The notes under the pieces were generated by a model that searched no databases, was not told the origin of the DNA, and saw only the letters and a list, made by a program, of their open reading frames with translations. This document shows positions 24,361 through 34,042 of a DNA stretch of 44,079 nucleotides, in pieces. A program made the translations under genes and the position numbers. Positions within the stretch are counted from its first letter, which is position 1, and the number at the start of each line of letters is the position of its first letter. Origin of the DNA: Nonomuraea lactucae (GTDB lineage: Bacteria; Actinomycetota; Actinomycetes; Streptosporangiales; Streptosporangiaceae); NCBI RefSeq assembly GCF_003313395.1, contig NZ_QNFZ01000080.1, positions 1 through 44,079 of the forward strand, in the 5' to 3' direction.

Positions 24361-26595
24361 TCACGAACGTGACAGCCTCGCCGCCGCGACAGCCGCCTGG
24401 CCGTAGCTGATCCCGCCGTCGTTGACCGGGACCTGCTCGCCGATATACGGCTCGAACCCGGCGGCCGACAGCCGGGCGAGCGCGGCGGTGGCCAGCAACC
24501 GGTTCTGGAACACTCCGCCCGACAAGCAGACCTGGGTGACGTCGTGCTCGGCCGCGGCCCGCTCGCACAACAGCACCGTCACGGCGGCGATAGTGGCGTG
24601 GAAGGCGGCGGCGATCCGGCCGACCGGCTCACCGTCGGCCTTGGCCTGCAGCAGGTGCCGCAGCGTGGCCACGCCGTCATACACCCACAGCCCACCCTGC
24701 CGCTCCAGCCGCCAGGCCAGTGGATCGGCGCCAGGGTAGGCGGTGGCGGCCTGCTCCAAACGCATCGCGGCCTCGCCCTCGAAGCCGTTCACCGCACACA
24801 GCCCCAGCAACGCGGCGGCGGCGTCGAACAGGCGACCCGCGCTGGACGCGAACGGACAGTTCACGCCTTGCGCAATCATGCGGCCGATGACGTCAGCATC
24901 GGCCAGGTCGGCGGCGAGACCGCTGGGGATGGGGCCTGTGGTGGTCTCGCCGCCGAGCAGGTAACCGAGTGCCATGCGGGCGGGCCGACGTACGGCCGCC
25001 GCCCCGCCGGGCATCGGAGCATGAGAGAAGCGGCCCAGCCGCCGATAACCCGTGTAGCCGGCCAGCAGCAGTTCGCCACCCCAGAACGTGCCGTCGTCGC
25101 CAAGGCCGAGCCCGTCATAGGCCACGCCCAGGAACGGCGGCTCCAGGTGGTGCTCGGCGGCCACCGCGGCGACGTGCGCGTGGTGGTGCTGCACGGCGGT
25201 CCGGCTCGGCCAGCGTCGCGCCAGCCGGGTCGACAGGTAGCCGGGATGCAGGTCGTGCGCCGCGTGCACGGGCTCGATGGCGTGGATGCGGCGAATATGG
25301 TCGAGTGCCTGCTCATACGCCTCCAACGTCTGGGCGTCGGACAGATCGCCGATGTGCGGTCCCAGCACCGCCCCATGCCCGTCGGCCAGCGTGAACGTGC
25401 TCTTGAGCTGGGCGCCCACCGCCACCAGCGGCGGGCAGGACACCGGGAGGCGCAGCAGGGCGGGCGCCAGTCCGCGGGCGCGGCGGATCGTCGTGGCACT
25501 CGGCCCGAACGAACGGATCACCGAGTCGTCGTAGCGGGCCACGATGGGCCGGTCGTGGGTGAGCACGCCGTCCACGTCCAGCTCGGAGACATCGTCGATC
25601 AGCATGGGGCTGTCGGCCTGATTGGCGCTGGTCACCACCAAAGGGCGGCGCAGCGCGTCCAGGAGCAGATGGTGCAGCGGCGTGTACGGCAGGAACAGCC
25701 CGATGTCCGGCATGCCCTGGCAGACGCCCGGCGACAGCACGCCATGCCGCCGGGGAGCCAGGACGATGGGCGCGGATGGATCCTGGAGCAGGCGGCGGTC
25801 GGCCTCCGACAGGTCGGCCAGTGAACCAGCGGTGACCGCGTCGCGCACCATGACCGCCAGTGGCTTGGCGTCGCGCGCCTTGATCTGCCGCAGCCGGGAC
25901 ACGGGCTCGTCGTCGATTGCATCGCAGACGAGCTGGAACCCACCCAGCCCCTTGACCGCCATCACGCCTCCACCAGCGAGGATGTCTACCGCCACCCGCA
26001 GGGCCGCCTCCCCCGACAGGCTGGAGAACCACAGCCGAGGCCCGCAGGACGCACATGCGATCGGCTCTGCGTGGAATCGCCGGTTCGCCGGGTCGTGATA
26101 TTCGGCGGCGCAGGCCGCGCACATCTCGAAGCCGCGCATGGAGGTGCGGGCCCGATCGTACGGCAGGTCCTCAATGATCGTCGCCCGGGGACCGCACGCC
26201 GTGCAGTTGATGAAGGGGTAGTGGTAGCGCCGGTTGGCCGGGTCGAACAGCTCGCGCAAACAGTCGGCGCACGTGGCCAGATCCGGCGGGATCTCTCGGG
26301 TGGCGCCGGCCACGGCCTTGCTTTCCACGATCTCGAACCCGACGGCCTCCTGATCGAGCGTCCCGGGAGTGACGACCACGTCACGGACAAGGGCCGCCTT
26401 GGGTGGCACCTTCTGCAAGCCGGAGACGAACTCCTCCAGGCGGGCCGGCGTCCCGCTCGCAGAGATCACGACGTGCCCACCCGCGTTTCTGACGTGCCCG
26501 CGAATCCCGACGGCGGTCGCCAGCCGGTGGACGAACGGCCGGAAGCCGACGCCCTGCACGGTTCCGTGTACCTCGATCCGCCATGCGGCATCCAT
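24361..26595 (-). CDS. hypF: HypF, [NiFe]-hydrogenase maturation carbamoyltransferase
   Basis: This 744-residue protein makes the cyanide ligand precursor of [NiFe]-hydrogenase from carbamoyl phosphate. The acylphosphatase domain (residues 1-92) has VQGVGFRPFVHRLA. Two zinc fingers follow, TCADC with NCTACGPR and MCAACAAEYHDP with ACASCGPRL. A YrdC-like domain (about 195-380) contains KGLGGFQLVCDA and QIKARDAKPLAVMVRD. The Kae1-like C-terminal domain has the HHHAHVAAVAAEH metal motif and VAYDGLGLGDDGTFWGGELL. All domains look complete. A GGAG ribosome-binding site overlaps the stop of the CBS-BON gene 9 nt upstream, so the two are translationally linked. No hydrogenase or other hyp gene is present in the window. 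Confidence 0.95.
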   Translation of the reverse strand: MDAAWRIEVHGTVQGVGFRPFVHRLATAVGIRGHVRNAGGHVVISASGTPARLEEFVSGLQKVPPKAALVRDVVVTPGTLDQEAVGFEIVESKAVAGATREIPPDLATCADCLRELFDPANRRYHYPFINCTACGPRATIIEDLPYDRARTSMRGFEMCAACAAEYHDPANRRFHAEPIACASCGPRLWFSSLSGEAALRVAVDILAGGGVMAVKGLGGFQLVCDAIDDEPVSRLRQIKARDAKPLAVMVRDAVTAGSLADLSEADRRLLQDPSAPIVLAPRRHGVLSPGVCQGMPDIGLFLPYTPLHHLLLDALRRPLVVTSANQADSPMLIDDVSELDVDGVLTHDRPIVARYDDSVIRSFGPSATTIRRARGLAPALLRLPVSCPPLVAVGAQLKSTFTLADGHGAVLGPHIGDLSDAQTLEAYEQALDHIRRIHAIEPVHAAHDLHPGYLSTRLARRWPSRTAVQHHHAHVAAVAAEHHLEPPFLGVAYDGLGLGDDGTFWGGELLLAGYTGYRRLGRFSHAPMPGGAAAVRRPARMALGYLLGGETTTGPIPSGLAADLADADVIGRMIAQGVNCPFASSAGRLFDAAAALLGLCAVNGFEGEAAMRLEQAATAYPGADPLAWRLERQGGLWVYDGVATLRHLLQAKADGEPVGRIAAAFHATIAAVTVLLCERAAAEHDVTQVCLSGGVFQNRLLATAALARLSAAGFEPYIGEQVPVNDGGISYGQAAVAAARLSRS

Positions 26596-26604
26596 CGTCT
26601 GCTC

Positions 26605-27261
26605 CTACAGCAGCGGGGGAAGGATGAGCAGGTCGTCCTTGTCGCAAGCCACCTCACAGATCACGTCGACGACGCCCTCGACGGCGCGCACCGCCTCCGC
26701 CACAGCGATGGCCTGGGATCTCCACTGCACGCGGCCGCCGAGCTTCACCACACCCTGGTCGATCTCGATGGAGAACGCCTCGGGGTCCGGGAGCACCGCT
26801 CGGACGTCCGCTTCCAGCTCCGCGGCCGGACGGGTGAAGACCCGCAGCACGTCGCGCTGGTGCAGCGTACCGATGATCCGTCCGGTCACCGGGTCGATTA
26901 CGGGCAGTTGCTTAATGCGCTCTTGGTGCATCAGCCGGGCCGCATCGCGCACGCGGGTGCCCGGCGTGACCGTGATCGCCGGAGAGGTCATCAACTGAGC
27001 GGCCGTCACCGCCGCGGCCTTCCGGTGGTCGTGCCGCTGCCTGCGCGACTCGAACATCGACACGCTGTGCCGTACCGCGTCGATCTCCTTGAGCAGCAGG
27101 TCATCCTCGGACACCACGCCCACGGGACGCCGGTCGGCGTCCACCACGGTGACCGCGCCCACCGCGTACCGCTCCATCGCGGTCACGATGTCGGCGAACG
27201 ACGCGTCCTGTAGCACGGCGATTGCCACCCGGCCCATGACGTCCTTGACTTCGATCGACAT
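26605..27261 (-). CDS. CBS-pair protein with C-terminal BON domain
   Basis: This 218-residue soluble protein has two CBS motifs (about residues 1-65 and 85-145) and a BON domain (about 150-215). The CBS part reads VKDVMGRVAIAVLQDASFAD and then AVTVVDADRRPVGVVSEDDL; the second motif has VIDPVTGRIIGTLHQRDVLR. The BON part shows VVKLGGRVQWRSQAIAVAEA. CBS-BON proteins sense adenylates or bind membranes; Rv2626c (Hrp1), a related CBS protein, is strongly induced by DosR. A GAGGAGG ribosome-binding site supports ATG 27261. It forms an operon with hypF. Upstream is a broken universal stress gene on the same strand, so the original operon may have been longer. Confidence 0.92.
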   Translation of the reverse strand: MSIEVKDVMGRVAIAVLQDASFADIVTAMERYAVGAVTVVDADRRPVGVVSEDDLLLKEIDAVRHSVSMFESRRQRHDHRKAAAVTAAQLMTSPAITVTPGTRVRDAARLMHQERIKQLPVIDPVTGRIIGTLHQRDVLRVFTRPAAELEADVRAVLPDPEAFSIEIDQGVVKLGGRVQWRSQAIAVAEAVRAVEGVVDVICEVACDKDDLLILPPLL

Positions 27262-27329
27262 GGCATGCCTCCTCACTTCCATCTCCACGCTCCTCCTCGG
27301 CGGACTCACCGTGCAGCAGCGAAGGTCCC

Positions 27330-27713
27330 GCGTGCGGAAGCCCAAGGTCCTCTGCGTGGACCACCGCGACCGGGCAGGGGGCGTGGTCGTCCACGGGGTG
27401 CGCGGAGACGACGTCCTCGATGACCGTCACCTGCGGGTACTCCTTGCCGGCGACCTCCACCCGGACGCGGACGACCTGGTGCTGCGCCGCGCGGGCCTCG
27501 TCCATGTCGTAGGCGGCCTCCGAAACGCGCCGGCGCACCCAGTCCGCGGCTGCCGGCCACCAGCTCAGCGGCGTCTTTCGCCTGTTCTCGCAGGACCATG
27601 CCCGGCGCGCCCTCCGCATCCTGCGTGGTGACCTCGACCCTGGGCTGGCGTTCGTGGACCAACGCTTCCGCCTCGCACAGGATCCTGCGCCCCTCGCGCA
27701 GGCTCGCGATCAC
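27330..27713 (-). pseudogene. Universal stress protein remnant following the P450
   Basis: From a GTG at 27713, which overlaps the P450 stop, the frame reads LREGRRILCEAEALVHERQP and VTTQDAEGAPGMVLREQAKD to LVAGSRGLGAP, part of a UspA domain. Then another frame reads AYDMDEARAAQHQVVRVRVE and KEYPQVTVIEDVVSAHPV, matching the second UspA domain, and jumps to APCPVAVVHAED at the C-terminus. The N-terminal half of domain 1 and the ATP-binding core of domain 2 are missing. It is a fragmented gene fused to the P450 by recombination. Confidence 0.72.
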
Positions 27714-28918
27714 GCGTCCCAGGTGACCAGGAGGCTCTTCACCCCGTAGATGTCGGCGGTCTCCGGGCGCAGGGTGACCTCTTCGGCGGGTACGGCCAGG
27801 CGCAGTGTGGGGAATCGGTGGAGGAGTGCGGGGAAGGCGACGCGCATCTCGACCCGGGCGAGCTGCTGGCCCAGGCACTGGTGGACGCCATGGCTGAAGG
27901 CCAGGTGGCCGCCGTCCTGCCGGTGGAGGTCGAGCGTGGAGGGGTTGGGGAAGCGCTCGGGGTCGCGGTTGGCGGTGTTGAGGGACAGGATGACGGTCGT
28001 GCCGGCCTTGATGGTGTGGCCGCCCAGCTCGATGTCCTCCAGCGCGACCCGGTGGAACTGCTTGGCGACGCTCAGGTACCGCAGCAGCTCCTCCACGGCC
28101 TGGTCGGTGAGCGTGGGCCTGGCGCGTAGCGCGGCGAGCTGCGCGGGGTTCTGCAGCAGGGCGAAGGTGCCAAGGGCCAGCATGTTCGCGGTGGTGTCGA
28201 ACCCGGCCGCCAGCAGGATCAGGGCCATGCCCTTCAGCTCGTCGTCGGTCAGGTCGCTGTCGGTGAGTTCGCTGAGTATGTCGTCGGTGGGGTTGGCGCG
28301 CTTGGCGGCCACCAGTTCCGCGAGGTACTGCTGGGTCGCGGTGTAGGCGGCGATCAGTTCCTCGTCGCTGGTCTCCCCGCTCATGAACTTGTCTATATTC
28401 TCCTGGAAGGAGCCCCGGTCCTCGTACGGCACGCCCAGCAGCTCGCAGATCATGACGGCGGGGATGGGCTTGGCGAAGGCGGTCACCAGGTCCGTCGGCG
28501 GCCCGGCCTTCTCCATGGCGTCCAGGTGCTCGGCGGTGATCTGCTCGACGCGCTCGGTGAGCAGCCGCATCCGCCGGACGGTGAACCTGCCCACCAGCGG
28601 TTTCCTGTACCGGCTGTGCTGCGGCTCGTCCATGAGCAGGAACTCGCCGGGCGGCGCCGGGGGGACCTCGATGTCGCCGTAGTCAATCAGCGGGTGGTGG
28701 CGCATGAGCTCCTTGCGCGCGCTGAACCGCGAGTCGGCCAGGACCGACCGGACCAGGTCGTAGCCGGTGACCAGCCAGCCCTGGTGCCCGCCGGGGAAAG
28801 GGAAGCGGCTGATCGGGCCGTGCTCGCGGGCCTCGATCAGCTCCTTGGGCGGGTCGAAGGGACAGCCGGGCTGACGCGCCGTCGGCATCGTCGTCACGGT
28901 GTGGAGGGATTCAGCCAT
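27710..28918 (-). CDS. Cytochrome P450, 402 residues (CYP105/107-like)
   Basis: This is a soluble bacterial P450 of the usual about 400-residue class. Motifs are I-helix LLAAGFDTTANMLALG, K-helix EELLRYL (ExxR), and the haem loop LAFSHGVHQCLGQQLARVEM with the axial Cys. The N-terminal part has RFPFPGGHQGWLVTGYDLVR and DEPQHSRYRKPLVGRFTVRR, the C-helix. It is more like secondary-metabolism P450s than the longer P450 at 6188-7687. No ferredoxin is adjacent. The ATG at 28918 has GGAAAG 3 nt upstream. Its stop overlaps the start of a broken universal stress gene, a sign of later joining. Confidence 0.93.
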   Translation of the reverse strand: MAESLHTVTTMPTARQPGCPFDPPKELIEAREHGPISRFPFPGGHQGWLVTGYDLVRSVLADSRFSARKELMRHHPLIDYGDIEVPPAPPGEFLLMDEPQHSRYRKPLVGRFTVRRMRLLTERVEQITAEHLDAMEKAGPPTDLVTAFAKPIPAVMICELLGVPYEDRGSFQENIDKFMSGETSDEELIAAYTATQQYLAELVAAKRANPTDDILSELTDSDLTDDELKGMALILLAAGFDTTANMLALGTFALLQNPAQLAALRARPTLTDQAVEELLRYLSVAKQFHRVALEDIELGGHTIKAGTTVILSLNTANRDPERFPNPSTLDLHRQDGGHLAFSHGVHQCLGQQLARVEMRVAFPALLHRFPTLRLAVPAEEVTLRPETADIYGVKSLLVTWDA

Positions 28919-29112
28919 GATCTTTCCTTGTCTCGCGATGGGACGTGTTGTGTGGAGCTGGAAGGGTGCGTTGCGAGGGATGGCAGCGAGCCATATGCAC
29001 TGGCGGGTGTGCGATCGATCGGCGGCGGTGCGGGTCGCCCTGGTTCACGCCATCGGGGGCGACGTCAGTACCTGGTGGGGGATCGACGCCTCCCACGGTT
29101 GGAGGCCGTTTG

Positions 29113-29299
29113 TCACTCGCAGGCGGCGGTAGGTGTTATGGCCAAGCCGTACGCGACGATGAGGATGCCGACGCACCAGGCGAGGGCGATCCTGAGGTCG
29201 GTGCCGACGGCCTGCTGGGCGAACAGGTCGCGGATGGCGTTGACGACCCTTGTAGGACTTCTTCAGGCCCCTGCACGTGGATCGCGGGCCCGTCGTCAC
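29113..29299 (-). pseudogene. Collapsed DrrA-DrrB ABC exporter (ends only)
   Basis: A GTG at 29299 overlaps the previous stop (GTGA). The first residues, read with one frame change, are AIHVQGLKKSYKG, the start of DrrA-type ABC ATPases. The sequence then passes directly to VVNAIRDLFAQQAVGTDLRI and ALAWCVGILIVAYGLAI, the last helices of DrrB-type permeases, ending at 29113. Everything between is deleted, so two genes were fused by one large deletion. It cannot encode a transporter. Confidence 0.65.
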
Positions 29300-29435
29300 G
29301 GCTCGTCGCCCGTGAAGCGATCGATGGCATTGGTCAGCCGTTCCCGCTCGCGGCTGATCCACTGACCCTCGGGGTGGTTCGGCGAGCTCCACAGGGTCCT
29401 CCCCGACGACTTCGCGGATCGGAGTCCCGTTCGCC
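29296..29435 (-). pseudogene. DUF1048 protein remnant (C-terminus)
   Basis: One frame reads GTPIREVVGEDPVELAE and, after a frameshift near 29380, the next reads HPEGQWISRERERLTNAIDR and ends FTGDEP. This is the conserved end of DUF1048 proteins, which accompany PadR regulators and DrrAB exporters. Gene order DUF1048 then DrrA with overlapping GTGA is the family's usual order. The N-terminal two thirds are missing. Confidence 0.65.
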
Positions 29436-29511
29436 GCGCTCTGCTACGGAAGGCGCGGCCTCGGGAGGGTGTTCCAGCACCCTCTCGGAGGTCCGTCCCA
29501 CTGGACGGCGC

Positions 29512-29937
29512 TTACTCGCAGAAGACCCGCACCTTGGCGTCGGGCTGGTCCACCTCCAGGGTCATCTCATCGAGGTGCTCCACGAGCGCCTGGAGCTGTT
29601 CGGGCTTGAGCCGCGTCAGGTCGAACGGCACGCCCGAGTCGTTCAGTTTGGCATTGGCCCGATCCAGGGCCTGCGGCGGGATCAGGGCCGCCAGTTGGAC
29701 ACCTGCCCGCAGCAGCTGCAGCGGCACCCGCACGTTGATCCGCCCCGGCTCGCCGGTCTCATCAAGGGTGTCCACCATCAACCGCAGGTACTTCGCCTTG
29801 CCCTTCGGCCGGGCGTCGGGACTCGACGCCGCCGGCGGCTGGTCCCGTTCGAGCGCGGCGATGAGCCGCTCCGCCTCCTTCGCGGTGATCTTGCCCTCGG
29901 CCAGCATGCCGAGGATGTCCGTGCGCTGTTCGTTCAT
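29512..29937 (-). CDS. SHOCT-like domain protein, third gene of a small operon
   Basis: This 141-residue soluble protein begins with a SHOCT-like helical hairpin (RTDILGMLAEGKITAKEAER then LIAAL), as in the N-terminus of YvlB/LiaX-type proteins. A Pro/Ser/Ala linker follows (about residues 32-45), then a beta-rich part (KYLRLMVDTLDETGEPGRIN) and a helical end with RLKPEQLQALVEHLDEMTLE. Its function is not known; SHOCT motifs mediate oligomerisation. A GGAGAGG ribosome-binding site precedes ATG 29937, and it lies 11 nt after the membrane-protein gene. The three genes on this strand are one operon. Confidence 0.8.
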   Translation of the reverse strand: MNEQRTDILGMLAEGKITAKEAERLIAALERDQPPAASSPDARPKGKAKYLRLMVDTLDETGEPGRINVRVPLQLLRAGVQLAALIPPQALDRANAKLNDSGVPFDLTRLKPEQLQALVEHLDEMTLEVDQPDAKVRVFCE

Positions 29938-29948
29938 CGGAACCTCTC

Positions 29949-30209
29949 CTAGCGGATGGCTACGAGCACACCCGTACGGCCGTGCTCGATGTCGAATCGG
30001 GTGCCGGGCAACGCGGAGACGATGCGCCAGCCGGTGCCGAGTGCCCGCATCACACTGACGCGGTACACGAGGCAGGCGACGGCCGCCGCGAGTGCGGCCA
30101 GGACCACGACCGGTGAGAGCACGAGCATTATGGGGAATACCGGGACCCAGGTCCGGATGGGGCGACGGTCCGGGCGATTGACCCGTACGGTCACCAACTG
30201 CGGCATCAC
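29949..30209 (-). CDS. Small membrane protein, second gene of the operon
   Basis: This protein of about 86 residues has one long hydrophobic segment or a hairpin of two (about residues 25-48: WVPVFPIMLVLSPVVVLAAL then AAAVACLVYRVSV). Basic residues lie on both sides, and a C-terminal tail reads GTGWRIVSALPGTRFDIEHG. It is likely an inner-membrane anchor or sensor for the neighbouring proteins. Its GTG start overlaps the DUF2089 stop (GTGA), with GGAGGG upstream; an ATG 3 nt later is also possible. I do not recognise the family. Confidence 0.78.
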   Translation of the reverse strand: MMPQLVTVRVNRPDRRPIRTWVPVFPIMLVLSPVVVLAALAAAVACLVYRVSVMRALGTGWRIVSALPGTRFDIEHGRTGVLVAIR

Positions 30210-30583
30210 GTCCGGCCCTCCAGTTCGGACAACGCCTGCTGTGCGGTGATCTCGCCGCGGCGCAACCTATCGATGACGTCGGTCCGCGACGGCGCCGGAT
30301 CGGTCTCGACGAAGTCGAGCATCTGCGTGATCCGCTTCAGTCGTGCTTTGATCGTCGGGTAGCTCACCCCGAAGATCCGTTCCATCTCCTTGATGGAACC
30401 GTGGCACCGCACGAACGCCGTGACGAAGACCTGATCCTCGATGCTGAGCTGAGCCAGCTGCGGTAGCTCGAACTCGCCCTCGATCGCGACGCCACCGCCC
30501 GCCAGGCGCACCCGCTCAACGACGAACGGCTGGCCCCGGGTCAGGTTCGTGAGTTCCTGCCAGTCCATCGCCTGATCTGTCAT
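30206..30583 (-). CDS. DUF2089-type predicted transcriptional regulator
   Basis: This 125-residue protein has a helix-turn-helix centre (LSIEDQVFVTAFVRCHGSIK then EMERIFGVSYPTIKARLKRI) typical of DUF2089, whose members are predicted DNA-binding regulators. The C-terminus (DVIDRLRRGEITAQQALSEL) is a SHOCT-like helical hairpin, similar in kind to the start of the third protein of the operon. The N-terminal zinc ribbon of some DUF2089 proteins is absent. No ribosome-binding site precedes ATG 30583. A -10-like TATCAC ends 7 nt before the ATG, so the transcript is probably leaderless. It probably regulates its own AT-rich promoter. Confidence 0.85.
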   Translation of the reverse strand: MTDQAMDWQELTNLTRGQPFVVERVRLAGGGVAIEGEFELPQLAQLSIEDQVFVTAFVRCHGSIKEMERIFGVSYPTIKARLKRITQMLDFVETDPAPSRTDVIDRLRRGEITAQQALSELEGRT

Positions 30584-30642
30584 ACCTTAAGTGATACCCG
30601 GCAAGTTCTTAAATTTCAAGATGATGATCTTAATTTTCTTAA
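30584..30642 (-). promoter_or_regulatory. Leaderless promoter with four CTTAA repeats
   Basis: On the minus strand a -35 element TTGAAA (30619-30614) is separated by exactly 17 nt from TATCAC (30596-30591), with 7 nt to the ATG, placing +1 at the start codon. CTTAA, read on the plus strand, occurs at 30586, 30608, 30629 and 30638 (spacing 22, 21 and 9). An AAGAT-GATG-ATCTT palindrome lies at 30618-30631. The stretch is strikingly AT-rich against a roughly 70% GC background. This looks like an operator array, perhaps for DUF2089 itself. Confidence 0.6.
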
Positions 30643-30649
30643 TCTCGCG

Positions 30650-31065
30650 TGTGGCATTGATCTGCCCCGCCCGAGTGCCGCTACGGAGCCCGAGGGACAC
30701 AGGCCGGCGCACGAGTTTGGGGTGCCGCAGTTCGTCGGCACGGCGGCGCTCAACCTGCGCCGCAATGCCTACCTGGGACGCCGGGACACCACCACGCCGC
30801 CGTCCGCCCCGGCTCGTGCGCATCCCGGGCACCGTGCGGGCTGTTCGCCCTGGCGACGATCTCGCGACGGATGCCGTTTCCGTGCCCGCGCTCTTCCGCG
30901 GTCGCGTTCAAGGTCGGTGATGAACGTCGCCATGCCATGACCTCGCCGTCGGCGGAGCGCACCGCCTCCACGGCATGCGCGAGCGCGTGACGGCCGCCGG
31001 TGACCGACCCTGGACAGGGCAGGGTCAGAGGTCAGCCGGGCGGCCCGCACAGGCCGGGCGGCGGG
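30650..31065. other. Intergenic region between parE and the DUF2089 operon
   Basis: About 415 nt with no gene I can support. Several short open frames are present in the shadow of high GC content, but none has a ribosome-binding site and recognisable protein together. It marks the change from the accessory island to the core region, so it may contain decayed sequence. Confidence 0.4.
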
Positions 31066-33135
<2,070 letters not shown>

Positions 33136-33381
33136 TCCAGCTCCTCTGGTCTAGCATCGAACACCAGTGCGTAGCTTACCGTTGTTCCCCCGAGCACGCG
33201 TACAAGCTTGCCATGTCGACACGTTTGCCGTTACCAAGCGGCTGATCGTCATTACTTTCGGACACATTCCGCTCTCGGCGTAGCGAGGCGGCGGTTGGGA
33301 ACGTCCACGTCCGGTTAGATGTTGTCTCAAGTGACTGACGCCAGATCCTCGCTCCGGCGGGGGTGACCCGAAAGGCGATAC

Positions 33382-33612
33382 GTGACTGGAGCTCTCGCCC
33401 CCGTTAAGCCGCTGACGGCCCTCGACCGTTGCGACCGTTGCGGCGCCCAGGCATACATTCGCGCGACCCTGCCCGTGGGCGGGGAGCTGCTGTTCTGCGC
33501 CCACCACGGGCGTCAGCACATCGCGGCGCTGCGCGAAAAGGGCGCCGACATCCTGGACGAGTCGGCTCGACTCAGTGAAACCCCGGCAATAGCCCGCAAC
33601 GACGAGCGCTGA
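33382..33612 (+). CDS. DUF7455-type small zinc-ribbon protein
   Basis: This 76-residue protein contains CDRCGAQAYIRATLPVGGEL followed by LFCAHHGRQH. The CxxC and CxxH pairs would bind one zinc. DUF7455 proteins are conserved next to hrdB and parE in actinobacteria and have no known function. The GTG at 33382 follows GAAAGG. It is divergent from parE and is followed by a strong hairpin. Confidence 0.85.
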   Translation: MTGALAPVKPLTALDRCDRCGAQAYIRATLPVGGELLFCAHHGRQHIAALREKGADILDESARLSETPAIARNDER

Positions 33613-33652
33613 CCCGCGCTCGCCGTGATGAGATAACCACATATCGCGTTGA

Positions 33653-33695
33653 CGCGGAACGGCGGTCCCGGCACGCCCGGGGTCGCCGTTCCGCG
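33653..33695 (+). terminator. Strong hairpin after the DUF7455 gene
   Basis: A 12-bp outer stem, CGCGGAACGGCG (33653-33664) with CGCCGTTCCGCG (33684-33695), encloses a second short GC stem. It begins 40 nt after the stop codon and is symmetrical, so it could also act on leftward transcription. Confidence 0.85.
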
Positions 33696-33906
33696 TCTTG
33701 AGCACGGCTCGGCGGACCACCGCCACGGATCCCGTCAGCGCCGCCGGGCCGGCGTCCCGGCAGCCCCCGGTACGTGAACGGTCCGTCCCGGCCACCAAGA
33801 ACGCGCGTCGGAAGCGGACGCGGAGCCCGCCGACGGGCGCCCGCGTTCGAGACGCCGACGGGCCGCGGACCGCCACAGAAAGCCCGCCGGGACAAGGGCG
33901 ACAGTT

Positions 33907-33965
33907 GCGGGGCGGCAGCGCGGGGCGGCAGTGCGCGGGTGCGGGGCGGCAGTGCGGGGCGGCTG
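33907..33965 (+). repeat. Short tandem repeat, unit GCGGGGCGGCAG
   Basis: Copies of GCGGGGCGGCAG or close variants occur at 33907-33918, 33920-33931 (first base lost), 33941-33952 and 33954-33965 (CTG end). The region from 33613 to 34042 otherwise contains the terminator and no supported gene. Confidence 0.75.
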
Positions 33966-34042
33966 GACGGCCACGAGGCCCAGCCCACGGAGGACATGCG
34001 GACGAGCTCCGAAGGCCCGCCGGGGCGGCCCGTGGAAAGGCT

